A DNA stretch of 13,868 bases from JBAXQQ01 sp037131695 (GCA_964638715.1 CAZWZF010000090.1:1-13868), one strand, 5' to 3'; counted from the stretch's first letter, positions 1-7,231 are shown. Translations and numbers: made by a program. The notes: a model not told the origin generated them from the sequence alone.

Positions 1-48
1 ATGGTACTTGGCATTGAGATGCCCGGGAGAGTAGGTCACTGCCAGGGA
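1..48 (+). rRNA. rrf: 5S ribosomal RNA, 3' end (partial)
   Basis: The segment GATGCCCGGGAGAGTAGGTC followed by ACTGCCAGGG is the conserved 3' part of bacterial 5S rRNA, ending in the strand that closes helix I. The 5' part lies outside the window. The exact 3' end is estimated at about 47-48. Followed by tRNA-Asn, so this is the tail of an rRNA operon or an rRNA/tRNA cluster. Confidence 0.9.
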
Positions 49-62
49 TTTTTATATTTTAA

Positions 63-98
63 TATGACACGCGACTTTTTACAAAGGCGCGTGTCATA
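63..98 (+). repeat. Inverted repeat between 5S rRNA and tRNA-Asn
   Basis: TATGACACGCG at 63-73 pairs perfectly (11 bp) with CGCGTGTCATA at 88-98 around a 14-nt loop. There is no T-run after it, so it is more likely an RNA processing stem (RNase III type) between the 5S rRNA and the tRNA than an intrinsic terminator. It is seen directly; its function is inferred. Confidence 0.6.
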
Positions 99-111
99 AG
101 AATAAGTATAT

Positions 112-187
112 TCCCGAGTAGCTCAGTTGGCAGAGCAGCGGACTGTTAATCCGCTTGTCGTAGGTTCAAGTCCTACCTCGGGAGCCA
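112..187 (+). tRNA. tRNA-Asn (anticodon GTT)
   Basis: A full cloverleaf is visible: acceptor TCCCGAG (112-118) with CTCGGGA (177-183); D stem GCTC/GAGC; anticodon stem GCGGA/TCCGC (138-142/150-154) with loop CTGTTAA, anticodon GTT at 145-147; a T arm containing GGTTCAAGTCC; discriminator G184 and encoded CCA 185-187. The accessory element begins 43 nt downstream of the CCA, so the tRNA gene is intact. Confidence 0.97.
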
Positions 188-230
188 TACTTTTTAAACT
201 ATAACTAAATATCAACCGCACAGTTAACGC

Positions 231-261
231 GCCACGGAAACCTACCGATGGCGTTTTTTTT
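231..261 (+). terminator. Intrinsic-terminator-like hairpin at the left element end
   Basis: GCCACGG (231-237) pairs with CCGATGGC (245-252), leaving one bulged A, around a 7-nt loop; C230 and G253 can extend the stem. Eight T residues follow (254-261). The orientation would stop transcription coming from the rRNA/tRNA side into the element. The same structure is present at the right end in opposite orientation. Confidence 0.65.
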
Positions 262-474
262 AGCAATTCTACTCTCAAATCTACACATTTATCTCTTACA
301 GAGATGAGATATAATGTATCTAATAGAGAAGTCCATCAATGACATTTTGCCAATATAAATCTCTTTGCCGACCTTTTATCTCTGCTGGTCGGAGAGAGGA
401 TACCGATTGGTTAACAAGGTGTCAGTTAATCAGCAGGTTAAAGTTCGGGTTTTTGAATTTCGAGGAATACTCGT
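231..474 (+). repeat. Left terminal inverted repeat (244 bp)
   Basis: It matches the reverse complement of 11851-12094 from GCCACGG at the outer end to ATACTCGT at the inner end, with no gaps and about 24 substitutions by hand count. Homology stops sharply on both sides. Recognisable parts from outside in: hairpin plus T8 (231-261), small stem ATCTCT/AGAGAT around 291-305, a TATAAT box at 310-315, hexamers of the form (G/A)GTTAA around 413-442, and a CGAG/CTCG stem at 461-473. The lack of indels suggests either recent duplication or selection on spacing. Confidence 0.92.
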
Positions 475-712
475 TTTTAATTATTTATTTTATTTTCCAT
501 TCATTATAAGTACATGAAAAATAGACGCTTACATAAAAGTATGCTTAGTCTAATATGTTAGAGTAGAATATCAATCCAAATGTTAATTTTACATTAAAAA
601 ATATCTGTATGATTGATAGCTATCTGTAAGTTACTAAACGAACATACATTTTTAATATGGCGGATTAGATTCATTCTTAACTTGGCCGTAACAATGTTTG
701 AAACTGATAGAA
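475..712. other. AT-rich spacer without a recognisable gene
   Basis: It lies between the left inverted repeat and the interrupted small reading frame. It is strongly AT-rich with frequent stops in all frames. No convincing RNA gene, repeat or promoter was recognised. A run of T follows the inner repeat stem at 474-478. Confidence 0.6.
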
Positions 713-970
713 TTATCTCGTTGTTTGAGGGTAGAGTGGTGTAACAAAATCGTCTCGCATACGAAATGCCGCAGATGATCCCTGATCAACAAGCATATCT
801 AATATGGTGAGGACAGAGTTACGAAGGACAATCCGACTTTTTAGTTCTAATGGCTTCCCGTAGACAAATCGGCTAAGAAGGTCTTCGAGCCGAATTCCCT
901 CCTCCCCGCGGCATATTTTGATTATCCGAATAAACTACCCAATTTGCTTATTTTCGAGAAGGAAATCCAT
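713..970 (-). pseudogene. Small reading frame interrupted by an in-frame TAG
   Basis: On the minus strand an ATG at 970 opens a frame of 86 codons ending in TAA at 715-713, but codon 12 is TAG (937-935). After the TAG the translation looks protein-like, for example IRLEDLLSRFVYGKPLELKS and RIVLRNSVLTILDMLVDQGS, with regular amphipathic spacing. No family was recognised. No good Shine-Dalgarno site precedes the ATG, and no clear alternative start follows the TAG. A decaying gene is the simplest reading. The identified element genes end in TAA or TGA, none in TAG, so readthrough or recoding cannot be fully excluded but is not otherwise supported. Confidence 0.4.
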
Positions 971-1035
971 GTTTTTCTAATAGAAGTGTGGCGTAAAGGA
1001 ACGTTATTAAAAATGTTCTATAATTAATTTTCAGC

Positions 1036-1065
1036 TTGCTAAATGTATACAATGAAATGTACAAT
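1036..1065 (+). promoter_or_regulatory. Candidate promoter of the Mor-like gene
   Basis: TTGCTA (1036-1041) and TACAAT (1060-1065) are separated by 18 bp. Transcription would start about 7-9 nt later, close to the ATG at 1074, which has no Shine-Dalgarno sequence upstream. The gene may therefore be translated from a leaderless or nearly leaderless mRNA. An alternative TATAAT at 1019-1024 lacks a good -35 box. Confidence 0.35.
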
Positions 1066-1073
1066 AATATTCG

Positions 1074-1781
1074 ATGATAAAACGCACCAAACACAAACCA
1101 CTAAATGCCGCATCTGCCTTGCCAACACCGTTAGTAACTGCGTTACAACAAGTCGCGGCGGGACAGTATATTTACATTCCTGCGATAGAATCTCCAACGT
1201 CGCGTAGGTGGCGGGATGCACGGCAATACCAGCAACTCGGTTATTCACCTACGGACATTGCTAAATATCTTAAAATTGAACCACGAACCGTAAAGCGTTT
1301 GTTGGCATCACCACCTCCCCCATACACACATGCTGCAGCAGCGCATTTTACTACCCCGAAAACACAGGAACTCTTGCGCCGCATCCAGCAGCATGTACAA
1401 GCCGGTGTGCTGTATGTGCCAGTGGCTGTCTCGAAAGTGGAAAAACGTCAACAACGAATCCAGCATCTGTTTACGTTGGGATGGATACCAGCGCGTGTGG
1501 CCACCCACCTGAAGATGAATGCCCGGTATGTTAATCGATTGTTTCAAGCATGGAAATCACTAAAGGAAAGCGAAGGCATTACCGTCGTATTAGGACAACC
1601 GTTATACAGTGTGAAGGATAAGCAGCGTAATGCTGTGGAGCGCGACCGAAAGCAACGCGAGCGTATCGCTAAGCAGCAGCGCCAGATTGAGCAAGCACGG
1701 CAACGTGCTATCTGTAGTGATGAAATGGTTACAATACCCAAAGTACGAATCTTGCCATTGGATAAAACTGGTGAAGGATAA
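1074..1781 (+). CDS. DNA-binding protein with two tandem Mor-like HTH units
   Basis: The 235-aa protein contains two similar units about 80 residues apart: residues 18-77 (AAGQYIYIPAIES, then an HTH with LGYSPTDIAKYLKIEPRTVK) and 98-157 (QAGVLYVPVAVS, then an HTH with LGWIPARVATHLKMNARYVN). The order 'GQYIYIP strand, charged helix, HTH' is that of the C-terminal part of Mor/C-type transcription activators of Mu-like phages, normally present once. Residues 176-210 form a highly charged, Arg/Lys/Gln-rich probable coiled coil. It likely binds DNA, and is the best candidate regulator of the element or binder of its ends. It converges with the ligase-AAA+ gene, the stop codons being 14 nt apart, with no clear terminator between them. 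No ribosome binding site is seen before this ATG. The Mor relationship is by eye; the duplication is direct. Confidence 0.75.
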   Translation: MIKRTKHKPLNAASALPTPLVTALQQVAAGQYIYIPAIESPTSRRWRDARQYQQLGYSPTDIAKYLKIEPRTVKRLLASPPPPYTHAAAAHFTTPKTQELLRRIQQHVQAGVLYVPVAVSKVEKRQQRIQHLFTLGWIPARVATHLKMNARYVNRLFQAWKSLKESEGITVVLGQPLYSVKDKQRNAVERDRKQRERIAKQQRQIEQARQRAICSDEMVTIPKVRILPLDKTGEG

Positions 1782-1795
1782 AATTGAATATAAAT

Positions 1796-4700
1796 TTAAT
1801 GCCTGGACTGCGCCCGGTCTGCCAGCCAAACCCGCAGACTCCTTTGCAGATGACTATCAGTAATAAATACATCATCCATCGGTAACCCGGCCTGCACCGC
1901 ATCCTGCACACAACAGCGCGCAGCAGACTGACATATATAAGCAAGGTCAGCTCCCGATGCTCCATCAGTCATCCCTGCCAGCTCAACAACCAATTCATCC
2001 CGACTTATCTGTTCAGCCAATCGCAATGGTCCCAGATGATGTCTGAGGATAGCTGCCCGTCCATCCATATCAGGTGGCCGCATCCAAACCACGCGGTCAA
2101 AGCGACCTGGACGGCGGAGTGCCGGATCAATAGCCTTCGGACGATTAGTAGTAGCAAGCACGCAAACCTGCCGGCGACTTTCCAACCCATCCAGTAATAC
2201 CAATAATTGCGCCACCAGACTTTGCTGGTGTTGAGCGTCCGCATGACTGCGTGCCGAAGCGATACTGTCTAATTCATCAATTAAGATAAGACTTGGTGCC
2301 TGCTGCTCCGCCCTGGTAAAAACATCGCGCAATGCCTGTTCGCTGCCGCCTACCCATTGGGATAAAATCTCCGGTCCGGCAATGATTTCCAAATGGGCAC
2401 CACACTCCGCTGCTACTGCACGTGCCAGTAACGTTTTACCAGTCCCCGGTGGTCCGGCGAGTATCACCCCGCCTGGCTGCGGTCTACTTCCAATAGCCGT
2501 AAAGTAAGCGGCATGATGTAATGGCAATTCAATCAACTCGCGGACAGCCGCCACCGCATCCTCCTGACCGCAGACATCAGAGTACCGTGCTGGCGGAAGC
2601 ACACGTATCGGCTGATGCTGGACCTGACCATTCCCCAAAGTTATACCCGTATCCTGTGAATGAGTATCTCTGGCATTTGATAGACCACGTTCCGTCAGAC
2701 GTGGCGGCAACGGCACATGTATCGGCCATACCCATGCCGGCCTACCATCCTCGCGATGATAAATAATCTGCCAATGTATGTTATCCGGAACAAGCGTATC
2801 CGGCAATGCGTCAATGGCTGCCTCCACCGCATGCCTGTTATAATGTGGGCAGCAGCTAACCAGCCGGTTTCGCGAACGGTCTACCTGGGATTGCAAATAA
2901 CTTTTATCAATTGTCACCCGCTGACCATCAAACTTTCCCACCGTATACCAATCCGGCTCCCTTGTTGCTGCCGCTTGCAGGTATCGCTCCGACGGTATCA
3001 ATATCAGCTGGTCACAACCCAGCGCACAGGACTGCCGACAACCAGCTGTACCTTTATCATGTCGCCTTTGCCAACAGCGGCGTATCTCCTCCAACCGGTT
3101 CAGTAAATCATCCACCGCCACTTTATCCAACACCTCACCGTCCAGGCTTATCTCACAAGTCTTCCAACGCCGGACCATCGCCAGCAGATTCGCAATGCGC
3201 CGGTATGATACTACCAAATCGCCCACCGTCAATTCGAACCATACTTCCCGGCCTTGCTCATTGGAAGTAACCGTCAATGTTCCCAACTCCGCCAAAGCAT
3301 CCAGACGCTTGCGTACAATAGGGAAGGTAGGTGAACTGCTGCGGGTGCAGGCAATGGTAAGCGTATGTGCAGTATTACTTTGTGTTGCTTTAGGCAGATC
3401 ATGGTCAGGTTTTACAGACAATGTCTCACCATGTGTCGCCACACAATGCCAGCCGCGTCCGGTATTATGGTCTAGCCAGTTATCAACCAGCTGATTTGCT
3501 ACCTCTAATGTCCCAGCCACCTGTAAACCATTACGAAGCGGTTCCTGGCGGTCAGGACTGTAATCAGTGGTAACGACAATGTATGGCGGATATCCCGCAT
3601 CCACCGCCTGTATATGTGGTGCTAGTATCATGATTTTACGTACCGCTTTACTGCCACCTCGTAGTGACCTGGTATATACATTGCGACGGATAATCTCTGC
3701 CGGAGGAAGCTTTGCTGGCGATAATGGCAATGGCGATATCGGCACGATATCAGTGACTTGACTCCACCGAACCGCCTGTGGAGTAACTTCCTTGTCATCG
3801 CGGATGCGGACAAAAACAGCATCGCGCATGCTGATGGCTGGTATTCTGCCATTCGGAGTCCAACCATTATTTAAGTCAGCTGTAATCTGCCAGCGGAGAA
3901 TCGGCAACCCATCCTGGTCGGTAGTCAATAACTCATGACAATGGACTTCTACCACTAATTGCGGAGTCACCCACTGGTAAGGCCGTCCCGCGCGATTGGT
4001 TAATAGAAGTGTAGACGGCTGCTGTAAAGGGGCCAGCCTTGCTGCCAATTGCTTTCGCTCTATATCAGTGAAACCAATGTCGACGCGACCGATAAGTTGA
4101 ACTGTCATTCCCATATCTGGCTGGTCAGCCGGCATTAATCCTATCAGCAAATCTGTTATCCCAATGTCATGACTGGTATAACCAACCACTACCGCGTCTA
4201 ATGTGATAACTGGTTTTAATTTATAGATACGACCATCGCCGGCATGGATAACCAAACCTTCACCATTGGCATTGATGACATCGAGCTGATAACTGTTAAG
4301 GATATCAGTTGAGTTCTGCACTAAAGTCACCGGCACAGCATGGGTAAGTTTACCATCCATCAGTAACGTCTGTAAGCGAATGACGCGCTTTTCATACGGC
4401 AGCGATTGCATATCCTTGCTACCGTCCAGTAACACATCAAATGCCGCGAAGCGCAATCGCTCAACCGGCGCCGTCTCACCACCACCCAGAGCGGATAGTA
4501 AACTGTAGATGGTTGGACGACCAGTATCCGCTATCGCATACAACTCTCCGGCCAGCAATCCTTCCCAATCCCCCAGGATATCATCAATTTCCTGAATGAA
4601 TGGCAAATCCGCTAATAGCTGACCACTGGGAGTTATTACCACCGTCTCACCTGCCTGCCGATGTAGAAACGCGGTCATCCCATCTATCTTTGGAGATACC

Positions 4701-4873
4701 AGGCAGGGACCATTTTGTAAAACCTTACTGACATCATCAATGGTAATACTGCTATAAGCGCCGGCAACATCACGTTTATAGACTTTAATACAGTCCATTA
4801 AGCGACTATCAGATAATGCGCCATTTCGCGTCTGTCGCCCGCTACCGAGTGATTTCCAATATATTGGGGTCAT
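1796..4873 (-). CDS. ATP-dependent DNA ligase-like module fused to AAA+ ATPase (1025 aa)
   Basis: N-terminal nucleotidyltransferase motifs in order: I SPKIDG (Lys62, the expected AMP acceptor), III LAGELYA (Glu110), IIIa FAAFDVLLDG (142-151), IV GEGLVIHAG (Glu205), V IYKLKP (Lys218, Lys220) leading into LDAVVVGY. An OB-fold-like segment follows to FVRIRDDK (354-361). The Arg usual after motif I (KxDGxR) is Thr67. Residues about 366-756 are unrecognised and include a Cys cluster near 600, 612, 616 and 620. The C-terminal 270 residues are a classical FtsH/Cdc48-type AAA+ domain: Walker A GPPGTGKT (about 807-814), Walker B LILIDELD (862-869), sensor ATTNRP, and PALRRPGRFDR with two Arg fingers. 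Last gene of the operon; its ATG overlaps the upstream TGA (ATGA) with GAGGTG before it. Role inferred: strand sealing coupled to ATP-driven remodelling. A capping or RNA-ligase-type activity is possible. Confidence 0.85.
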   Translation of the reverse strand: MTPIYWKSLGSGRQTRNGALSDSRLMDCIKVYKRDVAGAYSSITIDDVSKVLQNGPCLVSPKIDGMTAFLHRQAGETVVITPSGQLLADLPFIQEIDDILGDWEGLLAGELYAIADTGRPTIYSLLSALGGGETAPVERLRFAAFDVLLDGSKDMQSLPYEKRVIRLQTLLMDGKLTHAVPVTLVQNSTDILNSYQLDVINANGEGLVIHAGDGRIYKLKPVITLDAVVVGYTSHDIGITDLLIGLMPADQPDMGMTVQLIGRVDIGFTDIERKQLAARLAPLQQPSTLLLTNRAGRPYQWVTPQLVVEVHCHELLTTDQDGLPILRWQITADLNNGWTPNGRIPAISMRDAVFVRIRDDKEVTPQAVRWSQVTDIVPISPLPLSPAKLPPAEIIRRNVYTRSLRGGSKAVRKIMILAPHIQAVDAGYPPYIVVTTDYSPDRQEPLRNGLQVAGTLEVANQLVDNWLDHNTGRGWHCVATHGETLSVKPDHDLPKATQSNTAHTLTIACTRSSSPTFPIVRKRLDALAELGTLTVTSNEQGREVWFELTVGDLVVSYRRIANLLAMVRRWKTCEISLDGEVLDKVAVDDLLNRLEEIRRCWQRRHDKGTAGCRQSCALGCDQLILIPSERYLQAAATREPDWYTVGKFDGQRVTIDKSYLQSQVDRSRNRLVSCCPHYNRHAVEAAIDALPDTLVPDNIHWQIIYHREDGRPAWVWPIHVPLPPRLTERGLSNARDTHSQDTGITLGNGQVQHQPIRVLPPARYSDVCGQEDAVAAVRELIELPLHHAAYFTAIGSRPQPGGVILAGPPGTGKTLLARAVAAECGAHLEIIAGPEILSQWVGGSEQALRDVFTRAEQQAPSLILIDELDSIASARSHADAQHQQSLVAQLLVLLDGLESRRQVCVLATTNRPKAIDPALRRPGRFDRVVWMRPPDMDGRAAILRHHLGPLRLAEQISRDELVVELAGMTDGASGADLAYICQSAARCCVQDAVQAGLPMDDVFITDSHLQRSLRVWLADRAQSRH

Positions 4874-5583
4874 GGCACCACCTCGCGAGATTGCAGCTCA
4901 CCTGCGGCCAGGTATAATATCAACCGCATGGCGTCGCCAGAAACATGTCCGTCTAAAAACCCCCGGTACGGTTTACCATTCCGCTCGCATATAAGTGGTC
5001 CGCGTCCCTGCCGACCGGAACCAACCTGTACCATGACATTATGTTGCTGCAGGTATTTTGCTATTTCATACAGGAAATCGAATTGCAAAGCATCCTGGTG
5101 GACTACCTGGTAGATGCGACTAAAAGCCATCCGATGAATGATATCCTGACGGGGAAGAAGCATTCCGGACCAGACCGGTGGAGTCATTGATACCAGATTA
5201 GCTGAACGCATTCCAACCGGTCGACGTTCTTTTTCCAAACCATTTGCATCATAACGTATCTGCATGAATTTCGGCGCATAGCAAGGCTGACCATCACCAT
5301 CAAGGTATTGCTGCATGCAGGGTCCGGTAGGACGTCCCACCGCTTTATAATCCCACTCCGGGTCGCCGTCTATCAATGCGCGCGCCATATCTTCCGGGTC
5401 GGGGTAATGATTTAATAATACGTCTGGATGGGTATTATGGGTAACCTTCACGCGGCGTTTTATGTATACCGGCTGTCCATTCAAATCCTGCCATTGTCGC
5501 CTTTCTGTTGTCATCTTTATTGGCAATAACAAACAAGTGGCGTCCCGACCACGCTGGTCGGCTAAGCGCAGCTCTCGTATCAT
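4870..5583 (-). CDS. Unknown operon protein, possible distant paralogue of the Ku-like protein
   Basis: This 237-aa soluble protein matches no family I recognise. The start is well supported: GAGGAG lies 5 nt before an ATG that overlaps the TGA of the upstream gene. Its stop overlaps the ligase-AAA+ start by 4 nt, so the two are translationally coupled. The second half reads FSRIYQVVHQDALQFDFLYE, then KYLQQHNVMVQVGSGRQGRG and LICERNGKPYRGFL. This parallels the neighbouring Ku-like protein (SKVYIVTAHRLEIALQQSLQ ... LPAFLIANASGIFLL) in the order of strand, helix and strands. Both also have a 'DGxGxPC' turn. A Ku-type beta-barrel or a heterodimer with the neighbour is therefore possible but unproven. 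No catalytic motif, signal peptide or membrane segment is visible. Confidence 0.7.
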   Translation of the reverse strand: MIRELRLADQRGRDATCLLLPIKMTTERRQWQDLNGQPVYIKRRVKVTHNTHPDVLLNHYPDPEDMARALIDGDPEWDYKAVGRPTGPCMQQYLDGDGQPCYAPKFMQIRYDANGLEKERRPVGMRSANLVSMTPPVWSGMLLPRQDIIHRMAFSRIYQVVHQDALQFDFLYEIAKYLQQHNVMVQVGSGRQGRGPLICERNGKPYRGFLDGHVSGDAMRLILYLAAGELQSREVVP

Positions 5584-6215
5584 GTTAACTCCTCCTCTGC
5601 TACCTGGATATCATTAAGATTCCAATCATCCCAATCTGATAATTCATCCGCATCCATATCGTCTATATCGGCATGCACCACCTGCGCCTTGGTAATCCAC
5701 TCTAACCGGCAAGGATTGGCTTTTAATAAAAAAATACCACTTGCATTAGCAATCAGGAATGCTGGCAAATCATTGGTAGACGCTTTTAACCGAAAGGCAA
5801 CCCGATAGATATCACCTTGCTGTAATGATTGTTGTAATGCAATTTCAAGTCGGTGCGCAGTAACTATATATACCTTGCTAATCACATGAGATAAAAATTC
5901 ATCTATTGAAACTGGTCCTTCCAAGCGTTGCACACGTGTTGCAGTCGCCGGCAATAGTCGCAGTGGATGACCGTCCGCCTCGGTGGCCATCACTTCAGTT
6001 TTTGGAATGGTGTTGCCATCTATACTTTCATAACCCTGCGCCAATCCGCCTTGCGGCAGCGGTATCCCGTCCCAGGTTTGCCACGCCAGCCTGCATGGTC
6101 GCCCCTGTCCATCCAATGCGATTTTATGTGTTCGGACAGCCGCCTTTTTCTCCAGTGGGGTGAGGATGAATGCTGACCTTGCATCCTGGTATTCTACCTC
6201 TAACATCACAGACAT
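5580..6215 (-). CDS. Ku-like DNA end-binding protein (putative)
   Basis: A 211-aa protein. Residues 26-75 resemble the core of bacterial Ku: VRTHKIALDGQGRP, a short turn, then LAQGYESIDGNTIPKTE, which parallels the Ku pattern 'RFHQVHxKDxGRI ... DLAxAYESxDGxxVxxTDD'. A later stretch, SKVYIVTAHRLEIALQQSLQ followed by VAFRLKAS and LPAFLIANASGIFLL, fits the Ku order 'FDKxYYLxP ... aYxLLxxaL ... vxRxKxxLaaLrxxGgxLxL'. The CxxC of many Ku proteins is absent. The C-terminus (175-211) is very acidic instead of basic. An in-frame GTG lies 36 nt upstream, but ATG at 6215 is chosen because GGGAG sits 8 nt before it. The gene overlaps the amidotransferase end by 10 nt. Ku rings thread onto DNA ends and recruit a ligase, and a ligase is encoded two genes downstream. 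The assignment is by eye and needs profile confirmation. Confidence 0.5.
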   Translation of the reverse strand: MSVMLEVEYQDARSAFILTPLEKKAAVRTHKIALDGQGRPCRLAWQTWDGIPLPQGGLAQGYESIDGNTIPKTEVMATEADGHPLRLLPATATRVQRLEGPVSIDEFLSHVISKVYIVTAHRLEIALQQSLQQGDIYRVAFRLKASTNDLPAFLIANASGIFLLKANPCRLEWITKAQVVHADIDDMDADELSDWDDWNLNDIQVAEEELT

Positions 6216-6994
6216 CGCTTTCTCTCCCATACCAAAGGTTTCCAATTCCACCAGTGTATATCATCCAATTTTTCGGTATCAATCAGGCAGGCTTCTCCCA
6301 TTGAAATCGGTACCGGTACCCATCCAGCAGCAGTTCCCAGTGCTTGCATAATGGTTGCTTCCTCCGAGGCATATATTAGCAAGCGCCGCTGTCGATGCAG
6401 CCAGAGAGTAAGCGGCATGGTACCGCGTACCAGCAATACCTTATGCGGCTCTTTGGTATCATTGACGGTAAGCGCCATCCGTCCGGGTACTTGCGATAGG
6501 AGATGCAGATACCTGTCGACATCCAGTCCAGAAGGTTTACTCGTCAGTACCGCCAGCTGCAGAAGTATTTCACTGTCTACCTGGGCATGGCGGGGGAGCT
6601 TCCAGCGCGTTGCCAACATCTCCGGCTGATGTACTACCCCGTTATGACAGAGGATGATAGATGATGGCTGACCAGCCACTAATGGATGATTATTGCTGGG
6701 ATGCTTAACAGTACCCAATGTCGGCCAACGTGTATGACCCATAAGGCAGGTTACCTGGTTATCAATACAGTTAATCCAATCGATAAATCCAGTGCTAAAA
6801 ATGAAACTCCGCGCTGGCAGCGGCTCTTTTACTACCTGCATGGTGCTATCTTTTTTCAACCAGGCCGCACCGGTTGCATGTGGTCCGCGATGCTCTGAGC
6901 CAAGTAGCAATTTTATAAAAGTATCAGTAATTCCATCTAGCTCTTTCCTGCGTCTGCGTTTATTGCCTATTAAAATGCCCGTTAATCCACACAC
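6206..6994 (-). CDS. Class II glutamine amidotransferase (Ntn hydrolase)
   Basis: The 262-aa protein is a stand-alone GATase type 2 domain. It starts MCGLTGI, so removal of Met exposes the nucleophile Cys2. Other family landmarks are SEHRGPHATG (33-42), GHTRWPTLG with Arg89, CHNGVV with Asn118-Gly119 (oxyanion hole) and VDSEILL with Asp140, the residues that hold glutamine in PurF/GlmS-type enzymes. No synthase domain follows, so the ammonia or glutamyl group must pass to a partner; the amidoligase of the same operon is the obvious one. The start is a GTG at 6994 preceded by AAGGAG at 7-8 nt, which fixes the Cys at position 2. It overlaps the DUF5049-type gene by 13 nt and the Ku-like gene by 10 nt. 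Confidence 0.9.
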   Translation of the reverse strand: MCGLTGILIGNKRRRRKELDGITDTFIKLLLGSEHRGPHATGAAWLKKDSTMQVVKEPLPARSFIFSTGFIDWINCIDNQVTCLMGHTRWPTLGTVKHPSNNHPLVAGQPSSIILCHNGVVHQPEMLATRWKLPRHAQVDSEILLQLAVLTSKPSGLDVDRYLHLLSQVPGRMALTVNDTKEPHKVLLVRGTMPLTLWLHRQRRLLIYASEEATIMQALGTAAGWVPVPISMGEACLIDTEKLDDIHWWNWKPLVWERKRCL

Positions 6995-7218
6995 GGTTTT
7001 GTCTCCTTTGCTTCTTCAGCCGTTATAAAACCCTGGAATAATCCCTGCGAATACAGGTTCCTGTTTGCTATCAACCATTCGGCAGTTTCGTAATAACCCA
7101 TCATTTCAGCTATTTCTATTACGCGTGGTCGGTCAAACATATTAGTTAAGCCTGAAGTGCGTACTGCTTCCAAACCTTCAAAAACTTCCGCACTTACAAT
7201 TACTGGATGTTTTTCCAT
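6982..7218 (-). CDS. DUF5049-type small protein
   Basis: A 78-aa protein starting MEKHPVIVSAEVFEGLEAVR, with the hallmark RTSGLTNMFDRPRVIEIAE (20-38), then MGYYETAEWLIANRNLYSQG and LFQGF. The 'I/VRxSGxTNMFDxxxVxxIAxxxGxxxxxxWI' pattern is that of DUF5049, a small family common in phages and prophages and often near amidoligase genes (recalled, not checked). ATG at 7218 was chosen over an upstream in-frame start because a G-rich Shine-Dalgarno tract (7 G) precedes it and the amidoligase gene ends 13 nt upstream. Function unknown; position suggests an accessory or substrate-binding subunit for the amidoligase/amidotransferase pair. Confidence 0.8.
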   Translation of the reverse strand: MEKHPVIVSAEVFEGLEAVRTSGLTNMFDRPRVIEIAEMMGYYETAEWLIANRNLYSQGLFQGFITAEEAKETKPCVD

Positions 7219-7231
7219 TACGCACCCCCCC

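Noticed and set aside
63..98. Intrinsic terminator between 5S rRNA and tRNA-Asn
   Set aside because: The stem is strong, but it is followed by AGAATAAG, not a T-run, and the tRNA lies just downstream.
2717..3270. Rightward open frames inside the ligase-AAA+ gene
   Set aside because: Antisense to a well-supported domain protein; Pro/His/Leu-rich translation typical of the opposite strand.
6216..6251. Upstream GTG start for the Ku-like gene
   Set aside because: It would add 12 residues deep inside the amidotransferase gene, while GGGAG is ideally placed before the ATG at 6215.
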